64,000 bases of DNA from an uncultured Dysgonomonas sp. (GCF_934668725.1 NZ_CAKUOF010000019.1:1-64000), one strand, 5' to 3'. Shown: positions 43,577 through 53,329, numbered from the stretch's first letter. A program made the numbers and translations. The notes: generated from the letters alone by a model not told the origin.

Positions 43577-44176
43577 ATGAAATCCTTAATTTATTATACT
43601 TTAGTCGGCATGGTTGGGCTGATTTTATCTATGCAATCGTGTATAGAAAAGGAGTATGACTCTGATAACTTAAATACAGAGGTCGAATTAAACATTCCTC
43701 CGGTTCCATTGGGTGGATTTGATACGATTCATGTCAATTTTTTACCCTCTGTGCCTCCCGAAATAGTGATTGGTGCCAGAGTAGCTTTGAGTGATACAAT
43801 CAGAGGATTATTTAATTCCTCTACAATTTCCAGATTTTTTTATGAAGGATCGTCAGGAGTGGTTATTTCTGCGAAAGTAGACGCAATGGTTATGCCATTA
43901 GAATCGGGTTTGGAAATCGAAGTTCTTCTTAATATTATTAATAGGGATCGTACCAGAAACGAATTTGTGAAAATACCTCCCCAAAAGCTGGTTTCAGCTA
44001 AAAATCAGAATTTTGAGATACGAATAAAACCTGAGTATATGAAATATATGAAGAATGCTCGCGATTTACATTTTATATTCGCTATAAAAGTAGGTGCTAT
44101 TAATTTTACCCGTCAAGATTATATTTATTTGAGGGAGGCAGTTCTTTTTGCCGGAGGCATGAAATTAGAGCTTTAA
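43577..44176 (+). CDS. Envelope lipoprotein-like protein next to a DUF5723 barrel
   Basis: The 199-residue product from the ATG at 43577 starts MKSLIYYTLVGMVGLILSMQSCIEKEYD, a lipoprotein signal (MQSC). Upstream in-frame ATGs (43502) add 25 residues before the signal and are unlikely. The mature part is beta-rich (LNIPPVPLGGFDTIHVNFLP, VVISAKVDAMV, LEIEVLLNIIN). It ends 13 bases before the DUF5723 barrel gene, so the two are co-transcribed and may be partners in the outer membrane. Family name not recalled. Confidence 0.72.
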   Translation: MKSLIYYTLVGMVGLILSMQSCIEKEYDSDNLNTEVELNIPPVPLGGFDTIHVNFLPSVPPEIVIGARVALSDTIRGLFNSSTISRFFYEGSSGVVISAKVDAMVMPLESGLEIEVLLNIINRDRTRNEFVKIPPQKLVSAKNQNFEIRIKPEYMKYMKNARDLHFIFAIKVGAINFTRQDYIYLREAVLFAGGMKLEL

Positions 44177-44189
44177 TAAAACATTTTAA

Positions 44190-45626
44190 ATGAAACGATA
44201 TTTTATATCTTTTATACTTATTATAGTTGTTGTATGTTGCTTTTTGCCATTCTATGGAATAGCACAATCGTCACGTACCTCCTATTTTATGAAAACCTCT
44301 TATGCTCGCACAAGTCTCAATGCTGCCTTAAGACCCGACCAATCTTATATTGGTATTCCCTTCATGTCTAATGTTTATTTAGATGCACGTACCAATACAT
44401 TCAATCTGAATAATTTGACTTTTCCGATGGATGGGGAGAGGGTAACATTTATGCATGCTCAGATTCCGGCCGAAAAAGCGATGAAAAATATTTCCGATAA
44501 TAATTATGTATCTGCAAATTTAGGATTTAGCATATTTTCAGCAGGATTTTTCAGAGGAGATTCTTATTGGAGTTTTGATCTGGGAGTGAGGGCAGACGGA
44601 GATACAAATGTTCCAAAATCGGTATTTGAGCTATTAAAAGTTGGATTTAAGGAGGATGAGACTGTTACTCATGACCTTTCGGATCTTAGTCTCTCACAAA
44701 ATTCTTTTATAGAGATTAGTGCGACTCACTCGCGTCTATTCCTCAATAATAGCCTTACGCTAGGAGTTAGAGCCAAATTGCTATTAGGGCTTTCATATAT
44801 AGATTTGGATGCTAAAAGTCTAAGTATAACAGCAGGAAATGAGTTTTGGACAGCAAAATCACGTGTTAAATTAAAAGGTGCAGGTCCCGGTATATATGCT
44901 TATTACTCGGATAGTGAATACGATCCGGAAAGACGAAACTTTGATGGCTTTCATTATGGCAGTTTCAATATTCCGGGGTATGGAATGGGTCTTGATATAG
45001 GAGGTGTATATGACTTTAAAGATGTGCCTCTTGGTTTTCTTCAAAAACTGAAGGCTTCATATGCTTTAAACGACATAGGTTTTATATCGTGGACTAAAAG
45101 TAATGTTGTACAGTTGAGTTCTCAGGAAACCGAGGTGACCATTTCTCCTCATAATTATACTATAATAGGTGGAGGTACATCTCTTAACGATATATTTGAT
45201 AATGCTGTTGATGATATAAGACAGGCTATCAATTTACATGAAGACGCTTCTCCCGGAGGATATACTACCTCGTTACGAGCCAATATGAATGTAGGGTTAG
45301 AATACGAAGTATGGGAGGATAAGATGACAGCCGGCTTTTTATATTCAGCACATTTTGGTAAATATTTTACCACTAATGAGTTTACATTTTCGGCAAACTA
45401 CATGCCCAAATCGTGGCTTGCTACCAGTTTTAGTTATTCCGCTGTATATAGTGCATTCAATACATTTGGGCTGGCTGTTCATATTGCTCCGGCCAAAGGA
45501 TTAAACTTTTTTCTGGGAAGTGATTATGCTATATTTAAAATTTCTCCACAATTTTTACCCACCTCCAGTAATGCTTTGAATTTTCAGATGGGATTATCTA
45601 TCCCATTCGGAGGTAAAATAAGATAA
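44190..45626 (+). CDS. DUF5723 family outer-membrane barrel protein
   Basis: The 478-residue product has a signal peptide (MKRYFISFILIIVVVCCFLPFYGIAQ), then SYFMKTSYARTSLNAALRPDQSYIGIPF and GRNFxxNL-like strands, alternating amphipathic strands throughout (YVSANLGFSIFSAGFF, YSVSFDLGVRAD-like, TSFSYSAVYSAFN), and a C-terminus FQMGLSIPFGGKIR. DUF5723 members are Bacteroidota outer-membrane proteins of unknown function. The lipoprotein gene directly upstream is a probable partner. Confidence 0.82.
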   Translation: MKRYFISFILIIVVVCCFLPFYGIAQSSRTSYFMKTSYARTSLNAALRPDQSYIGIPFMSNVYLDARTNTFNLNNLTFPMDGERVTFMHAQIPAEKAMKNISDNNYVSANLGFSIFSAGFFRGDSYWSFDLGVRADGDTNVPKSVFELLKVGFKEDETVTHDLSDLSLSQNSFIEISATHSRLFLNNSLTLGVRAKLLLGLSYIDLDAKSLSITAGNEFWTAKSRVKLKGAGPGIYAYYSDSEYDPERRNFDGFHYGSFNIPGYGMGLDIGGVYDFKDVPLGFLQKLKASYALNDIGFISWTKSNVVQLSSQETEVTISPHNYTIIGGGTSLNDIFDNAVDDIRQAINLHEDASPGGYTTSLRANMNVGLEYEVWEDKMTAGFLYSAHFGKYFTTNEFTFSANYMPKSWLATSFSYSAVYSAFNTFGLAVHIAPAKGLNFFLGSDYAIFKISPQFLPTSSNALNFQMGLSIPFGGKIR

Positions 45627-45805
45627 ACTTATGTGGTAGTTAGTATTTATGAGGTTGTTTGTAGTGGTGAATATTGGTTAGCAGTGATATTGATCTACTA
45701 TTTTACTGCTCTAGAACTTATTAGATCAATTTGTTTTTGTAATTTTGCTATTTAGAACGATTCTGGGTTTTTTACATCTTCGAGGACAACAATAAAGAAT
45801 AAATT

Positions 45806-46816
45806 TTGAATAGGACAGAGAATACCGATTTACATGAATTGGATAGAATACGAAAGAATATATCTATTGGATATTTTTATGCGATTATCGCTATTTTTAT
45901 TGTATTTTCAGGCTACTATTGGTCTGAAAATATAGCCATCTTTAAATATATAATGGCTATAGCTCTCTTTTTTCATTGCTTTTGCTTTTTTGTGCCCTAT
46001 ATGCTCAGCTACAATATGTTCAGACCTTTGGTATCGGTATATTTGTTTTCTATTTCAGTCATAATATATCCCATGGTACTTTTGTTTTGGCAGCTTGGAC
46101 AGATAACAACATTTCTGTGGTTTTTTTTAATTCCTACTGCTTCTATGATATTTTATTCTGTCAGAACAGTTATGTTTTGGAGTATTTATATTTTTGTATT
46201 AGTATGTTCGGTTTTCTTGGTGTCACTCTTTTTTCCTGATCTTCCGGTTATATCTATAACCAGCAAGCAGGTTTCGACTATAAACATTCTCACCATTATA
46301 TGTTTTTTGGCTTTGTTTTTTTATTTTCTGTATTGCATGAATGTTATAAATCAGATTAAAATCGGGAGATTAAACTCATTTGAATCTGATACTGTTATCC
46401 CTGAAAATAATAACTCAGAGCAGGATATTGAGAAGTTAAATGCATTATATGATAGTATAGCGACTTATCTGTATAAGAGAAAGCCTTATTGTGATCCTGA
46501 TTTTACGATATCTCAGTTGTCGGAGGCAATAGACAGTAATGTAACTTATATATCGAAAGCGATTAAACTAAATAAGAATGTTAATTTTAATGTTTTTATC
46601 AATTCTTATCGGATAGATCTGGTGAAAGAAATGTTGGATAATGATTATCAGAATAAATATACAATGAGATATATTTATACAACCTCAGGTTTTAGGCATC
46701 AATCGACTTTTAATAAAGTATTTAAGCAGATATCGGGGGTTACACCATCTGAGTATATCAAAAAGCTGGAGTTGGATCGTCATAAGGACGAAAAAACAGT
46801 ATTGGAGAGTGAGTGA
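45806..46816 (+). CDS. Membrane-bound AraC-type transcriptional regulator
   Basis: The 336-residue product has six to seven membrane segments in the N-terminal half (ISIGYFYAIIAIFIVFSGYYW through INILTIICFLALFFYFLYCM, about residues 19-190), a linker, and an AraC-type DNA-binding domain at about 240-325 (FTISQLSEAIDSNVTYISKAIK, YTTSGFRHQSTFNKVFKQISGVTPSEYIKKL). It starts with TTG (45806); no ATG occurs before residue about 50. TAATTTTG (45740-45747) may be its -7 box. It lies upstream of the VGINT surface-gene cluster, which it might control; this is inference. Confidence 0.82.
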   Translation: MNRTENTDLHELDRIRKNISIGYFYAIIAIFIVFSGYYWSENIAIFKYIMAIALFFHCFCFFVPYMLSYNMFRPLVSVYLFSISVIIYPMVLLFWQLGQITTFLWFFLIPTASMIFYSVRTVMFWSIYIFVLVCSVFLVSLFFPDLPVISITSKQVSTINILTIICFLALFFYFLYCMNVINQIKIGRLNSFESDTVIPENNNSEQDIEKLNALYDSIATYLYKRKPYCDPDFTISQLSEAIDSNVTYISKAIKLNKNVNFNVFINSYRIDLVKEMLDNDYQNKYTMRYIYTTSGFRHQSTFNKVFKQISGVTPSEYIKKLELDRHKDEKTVLESE

Positions 46817-46866
46817 CATGATAGCTCGTGTGTTTTAGATCGGATTTATAATTAGGGTATGATAGG

Positions 46867-46898
46867 AAGTGGTTGGAGTTTTCTCTGATCACTTTTTT
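46867..46898 (+). terminator. Possible terminator of the AraC-type regulator
   Basis: AAGTGGT and ATCACTT pair (one G-T) across a 14-base loop, followed by a T-run, 50 bases after the stop. Confidence 0.5.
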
Positions 46899-47212
46899 CT
46901 TTTTAGCTTATCTAAAAAGGATTACTTTGTTGAGATCCGTTTATCTAAACTTGAGGTATTATGTGGATAAAGTCGGAGAGAGTACTTTATATTTAATTTT
47001 TGTTTGATCTGATATTTTAGAGTTATTAATAGTGTTTTATCCTATTTTGAGTATAATGAGAAAATATACTTAAAAATATGATTTTATAAGTGAAATACCG
47101 AATTTTGTTTGTTTTATTTGTTTATTATCAGTCTTTTATAGTTTATGGTCGGATTTTGTGTTTCTTGAGTTTTTAGCTAAAATCACTTATGCGTTACACC
47201 TAATATTGTGAT
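46899..47212. other. AT-rich intergenic region
   Basis: No gene, RNA or repeat is supported here. The sequence is strongly AT-rich with many stops in all frames. Confidence 0.5.
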
Positions 47213-47293
47213 ATGAATTTCTTTGATACTAATTTTGAAGAACAAAAGGATAACGACACTAACGAATCTATTGAGGTTACTTCTATTATTTAA
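47213..47293 (+). CDS. Possible 26-residue peptide
   Basis: A short frame MNFFDTNFEEQKDNDTNESI followed by EVTSII and TAA. It is acidic, has no signal peptide and no Cys. There is no recognisable promoter or ribosome-binding site. It may be chance; reported because it lies in a long empty region before the VGINT cluster. Confidence 0.2.
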   Translation: MNFFDTNFEEQKDNDTNESIEVTSII

Positions 47294-47537
47294 TAGTTTA
47301 CTAAATTAAATAGTAAAATAATGTTTTAAAACAAAAACACTTGTCTATTGTTCTTTATAAAATAATACTTTATAAAATGACACAGTGTGCTATCGTTTGT
47401 GAGAAAATAAATTTACTTCTATTGATTCATGTTATTGTTATGCTAGTTGTGCGCATAATACCTATCGTGTAATTTATTCCTTTAATGTTGTTGTTAGTTG
47501 TTTCACGATTAAGGGTTATATCAGCTCAGCTATTTTG

Positions 47538-47570
47538 GGCAGCAGTTTATAGAGATTATACTCTGCTGCC
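47538..47570 (+). terminator. Conserved two-stem hairpin upstream of the 47633 gene (attenuator-like)
   Basis: Outer stem GGCAGCAG/CTGCTGCC, small internal loop, inner stem TATA/TATA and loop GAGAT, followed by seven T's. It ends 62 bases before the ATG, so it must either end an upstream transcript or attenuate this gene. A homologous hairpin with compensatory changes is at 50580-50610. Confidence 0.6.
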
Positions 47571-47632
47571 TTTTTTTAAGAAATATGTTATAAACTATAA
47601 TTGAACTTTACTTTTTAAAATTAAGAACGACA

Positions 47633-49405
47633 ATGAAGAAAATTTTATTATTTCTAATGTTTTCAATATTTGTGAATATAATGTTGTATTCTCAAGTTGG
47701 TATAAATACCGAGAATCCAAATGTTTTAACTGAGCTTGATGTTCAGAATTTAGCAAAAGAAGGTATCGTTGTGCCCAAAGGGGTTATGATACCGCGTATG
47801 ACGGAAGAGCAGAGAGACCTTATTGACGTTTCGGATGCATCGCTCGCTAATAGTCTGGTTGTTTATAACATAACGGAGGACTGCTTTAATTACTATTCTA
47901 AAATAGAAGGAGAGTGGCGGAGCGTATGCGGAAAACTGGGAAAAGCTGTCTTCGATTTCGATTGTTCGGCAATAGAAGTACAAGGAACCTATGTAGAGAA
48001 AAAAGAGCTAAATTCGTCTAATGCTTTGAAAATTATTGTTACAGTTACCAAACCGGGCGAATACAGTATTGCAGGTACAACTACCAATGGCTATTACTTT
48101 TCTACATCGGGCACTTTTCTCACAGCTGGTGTCTTTACCGTTTATGTGCAAGGACAGGGAACCCCTCTGAATATTGGAGAAGACGTGGTAAGTATTTTGA
48201 AAAATGGAGAGGATGCTAATTGTGCCAATTTGGTAAAAGTAAATGTTTTATCAGCCATTGCCATATATTCGCTAAACTGTTCAAGTATTGTGGTTAATGG
48301 AGATTATGCAAAAGGTGTAGGCCTTACTGCAGCCAATACCATTACATTGAATGTGAATGTTTCACAAGCAGGGTCATATTCCATAACCACGCCGTTAACT
48401 AATGGTGTAATCTTTAGTGCGAGTGGAAATTTTACTCCGGGTATACAGCTGGTTACCTTGAGAGGTACAGGCATCCCTACAGTAAATACAGACTTCCCTA
48501 TAACTATTAATGCAAATACACCCGAGGGTAACAATACCTGTACGGCTACAATACCGGTTATTCTTCCGGTGATGACCTATGGGGTTATAGGAAGCGGTGA
48601 ATATTCTTGGGTTGGAGCTGCCAGACAACTAGCTATTAATAACGGAGCCTCATTTGGTCCAGCAGGGATAGTTAAGACTATGGGTTGGAATAGATTATGG
48701 CAGGTAACTTCTGCTTCAGCTGCCTATACACAGCTTACTAACGGTACAGCAAAACCCGATATTATTTTATATTTTGCATACGGAGCAAATGCTACTACTG
48801 CTTTGGCTACGGTCTTAGCGGATTATGTTAATAATGGAGGCGTGTTAATATATGCACCGGCAGATGATCAAGCTACGGTAACCAATTATCTTCTTAGCGG
48901 CATCTTTGGAAGTAGTGCGGCAACTGCTGTAAATATAGGTACTCTAACATCTGCAAACAGAGATAGCTATCCGATTAACAATTTACCCAATGATCCGATA
49001 GTGAATGGGCCTTTCGGAAATCTTTCCGGTCGATACTGGCAAGAAGATAATGCCGGAACTGTTATCTGCACAAGTTTACCCCCTAACTCAGTGCAAGTGG
49101 CTTCAGCTAATAACCCGAATCATAATTCAAATTTAAGCCCTGATTATTCGGTTGTGTGGTATAATGACTCGAAAAACTTTGTTTATTTTGGTGATTCTGT
49201 GTATGGTACTTATCCGGGATTTGCTTATTATGGAAGTACAGACGGTACAGCTCCGACACAGTTTACCGCAGCGGGACTTCCTATGTCTAAATTTAATAAT
49301 CGCTGGACTAGTTTTCCTACATTTGTATATAACTCATATTTGGAGTTAAATGCTATAGCATGGGGAATAAAAAAAGCAGCAGTGAGTGGGATAAATGCTC
49401 ATTAA
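47633..49405 (+). CDS. VGINT-motif secreted protein with Ig-like repeats and an amidotransferase-like domain
   Basis: The 590-residue product has a signal peptide (MKKILLFLMFSIFVNIMLYS) then QVGINTENPNVLTELDV and a GVMIPRMTEEQRDLI...LVVYNITEDCFNYYSKIEGEWRSVCG stretch common in Bacteroidota surface proteins. Two related repeats follow (about 105-205: CSAIEVQGTYVEKKELNSSNALKI; about 210-310: CSSIVVNGDYAKGVGLTAANTITL), each of about 100 residues and Ig-like. The last 280 residues (MTYGVIGSGEYSWVGAARQLA, DIILYFAYG, LADYVNNGGVLIYAPADDQ) look like a ThuA/amidotransferase-like alpha/beta domain. Surface location inferred. Confidence 0.72.
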   Translation: MKKILLFLMFSIFVNIMLYSQVGINTENPNVLTELDVQNLAKEGIVVPKGVMIPRMTEEQRDLIDVSDASLANSLVVYNITEDCFNYYSKIEGEWRSVCGKLGKAVFDFDCSAIEVQGTYVEKKELNSSNALKIIVTVTKPGEYSIAGTTTNGYYFSTSGTFLTAGVFTVYVQGQGTPLNIGEDVVSILKNGEDANCANLVKVNVLSAIAIYSLNCSSIVVNGDYAKGVGLTAANTITLNVNVSQAGSYSITTPLTNGVIFSASGNFTPGIQLVTLRGTGIPTVNTDFPITINANTPEGNNTCTATIPVILPVMTYGVIGSGEYSWVGAARQLAINNGASFGPAGIVKTMGWNRLWQVTSASAAYTQLTNGTAKPDIILYFAYGANATTALATVLADYVNNGGVLIYAPADDQATVTNYLLSGIFGSSAATAVNIGTLTSANRDSYPINNLPNDPIVNGPFGNLSGRYWQEDNAGTVICTSLPPNSVQVASANNPNHNSNLSPDYSVVWYNDSKNFVYFGDSVYGTYPGFAYYGSTDGTAPTQFTAAGLPMSKFNNRWTSFPTFVYNSYLELNAIAWGIKKAAVSGINAH

Positions 49406-49440
49406 GTCTTCAGGTTATAGTTGTACAGGATATTTTATAT

Positions 49441-49481
49441 AATAAAAGTGCATTCAATATTTTATTGAATGCACTTTTATT
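49441..49481. terminator. Strong bidirectional terminator
   Basis: AATAAAAGTGCATTCAATA and TATTGAATGCACTTTTATT are a perfect 19-bp stem around TTT, between convergent genes. Confidence 0.9.
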
Positions 49482-49496
49482 GTTAATCTGAAATTT

Positions 49497-50063
49497 TCAT
49501 TTCTTTTTTACTGACCACCCGAAACGACCAGTCTTTTCGGCTAAAGCGTAGTAAAAACCGTGTGAATAAGCTATAATACCAGACTTATCCAACTCAAATT
49601 TTCCGGTTTCTGGATCTATGTATCTTTCGTCGGCCTTTACATTTACCACATCAGCAATAAACATATGGTGGGAGCCTAAAGGGATAATTTCTTTCACTTT
49701 ACATTCAATAGACAGTGGCGATTCTTCGATGATAGGAGCTTTTACAACGGATGCTTTTCCGGCTGTAAGTTTCATTTCTTTAAACTTATTGACGTTCTTT
49801 CCCGATTTAACCCCGCACCAGTCGGTGGCATATGCCAGATCTTTTGTTGTTATATTGATGACAAATTCCATGTTACGTTTTATAATGTCATATGAATGTC
49901 TTTCGGGACGTACCGAAATATAACACATAGCAGGATTAGTGCATATAGTTCCTGTCCAGCTTATGGTTATAATATTATATTCATCAGGAGTACTTCCGCA
50001 ACTTACCATTACGGCCGGTAGGGGATAAACCATTGTTCCCGGTTTCCAATCTTGTTTCATCAT
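49497..50063 (-). CDS. Flavin reductase family protein (FMN-binding split barrel)
   Basis: The 188-residue product starts MMKQDWKPGTMVYPLPAVMVSCG and shows the flavin reductase-like pattern: NIITISWTGTICTNPAMCYISVRPERHSYDIIKRNMEFVINI, CGVKSGKNVNKFKEMKL, APIIEESPLSIECKVKEIIPLGSHHMFIADVVNV. No signal peptide; cytosolic. Members reduce flavins with NAD(P)H or bind FMN with unknown roles. It is a single gene pointing away from the (AG)n region. Confidence 0.85.
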   Translation of the reverse strand: MMKQDWKPGTMVYPLPAVMVSCGSTPDEYNIITISWTGTICTNPAMCYISVRPERHSYDIIKRNMEFVINITTKDLAYATDWCGVKSGKNVNKFKEMKLTAGKASVVKAPIIEESPLSIECKVKEIIPLGSHHMFIADVVNVKADERYIDPETGKFELDKSGIIAYSHGFYYALAEKTGRFGWSVKKK

Positions 50064-50227
50064 TATGAAGAATTTAAATCAAATTGGCTACAAATATACG
50101 AATTTCATTCGTGTTGTTTCTTTTGGTTTGGTTGTGTAGTGTTATCAAATTAATATATGCTGATTAGAGTGGTATATTAAAAGTATTTTATATCTTTGCC
50201 CTTGTAAGATAACTATTTACTCTGATA
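50064..50227. other. Divergent intergenic region with a -7 box
   Basis: TATCTTTG at 50191-50198 matches the Bacteroidota -7 box on the plus strand; the -33 region is not convincing. If used, the transcript would run through the 44-residue frame, the (AG)24 tract and the hairpin at 50580 into the VGINT genes. Confidence 0.4.
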
Positions 50228-50362
<135 letters not shown>

Positions 50363-50579
50363 CTAACCAACACGTTATTAATAAAAATTATTTAGGCGTA
50401 TCTTTCCGTCTTTTTTCGACATTGTGTCTGGTTGACAGCTTCTGTTGTATTTATAATTATTACCCCAATAGATATTTAATTAGTTTTTCCATAAAGCATC
50501 CTGCACAGGTTGTTTGTTTTTTTGTTGTCGTTCAGAATCTGTGCTTCAAAGAGGCTTATTTATGGTACAACTATATCCC

Positions 50580-50610
50580 GCAGTAGCTTGTAGTGATTAC
50601 AGGCTACTGC
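50580..50610 (+). terminator. Conserved two-stem hairpin upstream of the 50656 gene (attenuator-like)
   Basis: Outer stem GCAGTAG/CTACTGC, internal loop CT/GG, inner stem TGTA/TACA, loop GTGAT, followed by TATTTTATT. It has the same architecture and spacing as 47538-47570 with compensatory changes in both stems. It ends 45 bases before the ATG. Confidence 0.6.
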
Positions 50611-50655
50611 TATTTTATTATTTGAAAAAATGAACACATGTAAATAATCGCTACA

Positions 50656-51462
50656 ATGAAAAAAAGTTTTCTTATCATCTTTAGTTTGCTATCGATAAGT
50701 TTATGCATAGCGCAAGTGGGAATAAATACCAAGGCTCCACTAGCAGCGTTAGATATTCAATCGAAGGGCAATACAGTTTCTACTCAGGCTCTATTAGTAA
50801 AAAGCAATTCTTCTGTTAATCTTTTTGATCTGCGAGACAATGGACTGGTTTTGACTTCAGGAGTCTCTTTATCTTCTATTTTATTTGATTTACGTGATGG
50901 AAAAAACAATTCTATTCTGGCTATCGGAGAAAGTACTCAAACCCCATTAGAGGCAAAGGCTGGTGCTGTTAAGTATGACGCAAATACCAAATCCTTGTAC
51001 CTTTCGGACAATACTTCATGGAAAGCATTGGCATCAGATTATATAAAAGCTTTTGTTGTTGCTGATATAACAAGTACTACTCAGAGCTTTGCCAATAATA
51101 CAAGCAGTAAAATTAAAAATTGGGTTAAGATTTCTGATCTGAGTAATAGCTTTAACGCTTCAACAGGTATTTTTACAGCACAACGAGCTTCGGTTTATTC
51201 TGTATCGCTGAATATCACATTAAATGATGGGACTATAAATGCCAAAACACAACTTCAGGCGTCGTTGGTAGCTTCGGGAGGACAGCAGGTAAAGAGTATT
51301 ACCACCTTTAATGCCGCTAGTGGTTTGTCTGCCGGAGTACAATGTTCCGGTAATTTTCAATTGGCTTTGGGAGAAACCTTGTCTGTTGTTTTATGGCATA
51401 ATATGGGAGCTACCAAGCAAATAAAAGTAGGTTATAATAACCTGACTATAGTAGAGCTCTGA
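50656..51462 (+). CDS. VGINT-motif secreted protein with C1q-like C-terminal domain
   Basis: The 268-residue product has a signal peptide (MKKSFLIIFSLLSISLCIA), QVGINTKAPLAALDI, two short FDLRDxG units, then GAVKYDANTKSLYLSDNTSWKAL. The last 130 residues (WVKISDLSNSFNASTGIFTA, SVYSVSLNITL, LALGETLSVVLWHN, KVGYNNLTIVEL) follow the C1q/TNF-like jelly-roll pattern (FNxxTGxFTAxxxxxYxxS, LxxGExLxVxxxHN). First of three tandem paralogues. Probably secreted or displayed on the surface as an adhesin-like trimer; inferred. Confidence 0.72.
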   Translation: MKKSFLIIFSLLSISLCIAQVGINTKAPLAALDIQSKGNTVSTQALLVKSNSSVNLFDLRDNGLVLTSGVSLSSILFDLRDGKNNSILAIGESTQTPLEAKAGAVKYDANTKSLYLSDNTSWKALASDYIKAFVVADITSTTQSFANNTSSKIKNWVKISDLSNSFNASTGIFTAQRASVYSVSLNITLNDGTINAKTQLQASLVASGGQQVKSITTFNAASGLSAGVQCSGNFQLALGETLSVVLWHNMGATKQIKVGYNNLTIVEL

Positions 51463-51523
51463 TGGCTTTGGATATACTTGTGAGATATGTAATCAAACAT
51501 CTTTAACTACTTAAATAAGGTTT

Positions 51524-52387
51524 ATGAAAAATAGAAAATTGGTTAATATTCCAGTATTATTGGTATATATTATGACAATATCAGTAAATGTACTTGCCCA
51601 AAATGTAGGGATTAATACAGTTTCTCCGGCGGCAGCTTTAGATATTAGAGGAGAGGGGAATTCTTCTGCAAAAAGAACAATACGTGTTGCAAATTCGAGT
51701 GGTGTCGAAATTCTTACATTGACAGATAATGGTCGATTGGGAATTGGGCAAGCAAATCCATCTGTTCGCCTCGATCTGAGAGGTACCGGAGTAAACCCTG
51801 TTGTAGCTGTTGGGACTACGACTAATACAGCCGCATCGGTAGGGGGAGGAGCTATTCGATATATGGCAGGAACGAAGGAAATACATTACTCGGATGGTAC
51901 GCAGTGGTTTCGTCTACAATCATCTGCTGTAAGACCCAGTGTTGTTGCTCCCAACGATTATATAGCAGGCTCATACCCCAGTAATGCGACAACGCGTCTT
52001 ACCGGTTTTGTCCCTGTATATGATAGTCATGGAGCATTTAATACTTCAAACTCTGTATATACAGCTCCTGTGGATGGGCTTTATGTCGTTTCTTTTACTT
52101 TGTCATTTAATAGAGCTATTGCCATTCAGGCTAATAAATATATAGAAGGTAGGTGGGTTGCAAGTAACGGGCGTATTGTAAGATGTATTCAAGTGTACCC
52201 CGATTCGGGTAGCGGGCAAGGTGGAATTACTTGTTCGGGAACTATTCAGTTATCGGCAGGTGATACTCTTTGGCCTGAAGTTTGGCATAACCTCGGAGGC
52301 ACTAAATCGATGAGGGTTTATGGATATTCGTCAACATCACCTAATTCAGATAAGGGGTTTAATCAACTATCTATTTTTGCTCAATAA
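51524..52387 (+). CDS. VGINT-motif secreted protein with C1q-like C-terminal domain
   Basis: The 287-residue product has a signal peptide (...MTISVNVLAQ), NVGINTVSPAAALDI, RLDLRGTGVNPVVAVGTTTN, GAIRYMAGTKEIHYSDGTQWFRL and a C1q-like end (VYDSHGAFNTSNSVYTAPVDGLYVVSFTLSF, IQLSAGDTLWPEVWHNLG, FNQLSIFAQ). It lies 61 bases after its paralogue, so probably in one operon. The related layout but low identity suggests diversification of surface proteins. Confidence 0.72.
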   Translation: MKNRKLVNIPVLLVYIMTISVNVLAQNVGINTVSPAAALDIRGEGNSSAKRTIRVANSSGVEILTLTDNGRLGIGQANPSVRLDLRGTGVNPVVAVGTTTNTAASVGGGAIRYMAGTKEIHYSDGTQWFRLQSSAVRPSVVAPNDYIAGSYPSNATTRLTGFVPVYDSHGAFNTSNSVYTAPVDGLYVVSFTLSFNRAIAIQANKYIEGRWVASNGRIVRCIQVYPDSGSGQGGITCSGTIQLSAGDTLWPEVWHNLGGTKSMRVYGYSSTSPNSDKGFNQLSIFAQ

Positions 52388-52498
52388 TAATTAAAAGTGA
52401 ATTTTTGAATGTATAATTGTTTTGCTGCTTTTCGGCAATAAATTTTAGTCTTTTTGTTTAAAACTTAATCAGAATGAGACTTAAATCCTAAAAAAAAT

Positions 52499-53329
52499 AT
52501 GAAAAATTATTATATCAGTTTTATATTGTTTATTCTGCCCTTTGTCAGCACCTTGTCACAAATAGGTATTAATACAGAAACTCCGGTTGCCGTACTTGAG
52601 GTGAGGTCTTCAACAAGTGTTTCTTCCGGAAAAGTTGTACGGGCTACGAACTCCGATAATAATGAGATACTGCAAATACGAAATGACGGCTATATTGGTA
52701 TAGGTGCAAATAATCCTTTGGTTAAACTTGATTTAAGAGCCGATAATCTGGCAAAAGAAAATGCTATAGGTATAGGATACACCAATCTTACAGCAACTGC
52801 TGCAGGTGCGGGTGCGATAAGATACGAAACAACTTCCAAGGTACTACAATATTCAGATGGTATTACTTGGCTGTCTTTACAGGCAAATCCGGATAAGGCA
52901 ATGGTTATTGCCCGTAATTCTTCAGGACAAAGGTTTAATACTTCTTCGGGTATTTCATCCGGTCGTATTCAAAACTGGACGAAAAGTTATGATAAGACAA
53001 ATTCTTTTGACCCTGTTACCGGTATTTTTACCGCTTCCCGAAGTGGAATTTATAGTGTTTCGGTAACAGCTGTTTTCCAAACGAATAATATATCTGCAGG
53101 GGGACAGTATGAACTTTCTATTTACGGAGGGACAGTGACTCTGAAATCTGTAGTACCTTACTTAAGTGCAGTTACATCTGTGAGCCTTACTAATGTATGC
53201 AAAGGTCTCTTTTATGTGACTGCCGGGCAACAGATTCAGATCACAATATATATTGCATCAAGTGCAACAGTCAATCCGACTTTGTCGACAGATCCTTCTC
53301 TGAATGTGTTGACTATTGCCGAAATGTAA
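52499..53329 (+). CDS. VGINT-motif secreted protein with C1q-like C-terminal domain
   Basis: The 276-residue product has a signal peptide (MKNYYISFILFILPFVSTLS), QIGINTETPVAVLEV, ILQIRNDGYIGIGANNPLVKLDLRA, GAIRYETTSKVLQYSDGITWLSL, and a C1q-like domain (WTKSYDKTNSFDPVTGIFTASRSGIYSVSVTAVF, FYVTAGQQIQITIYI). Third of the tandem set, 111 bases after the second. A strong terminator at 53372 ends the cluster. Confidence 0.72.
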   Translation: MKNYYISFILFILPFVSTLSQIGINTETPVAVLEVRSSTSVSSGKVVRATNSDNNEILQIRNDGYIGIGANNPLVKLDLRADNLAKENAIGIGYTNLTATAAGAGAIRYETTSKVLQYSDGITWLSLQANPDKAMVIARNSSGQRFNTSSGISSGRIQNWTKSYDKTNSFDPVTGIFTASRSGIYSVSVTAVFQTNNISAGGQYELSIYGGTVTLKSVVPYLSAVTSVSLTNVCKGLFYVTAGQQIQITIYIASSATVNPTLSTDPSLNVLTIAEM

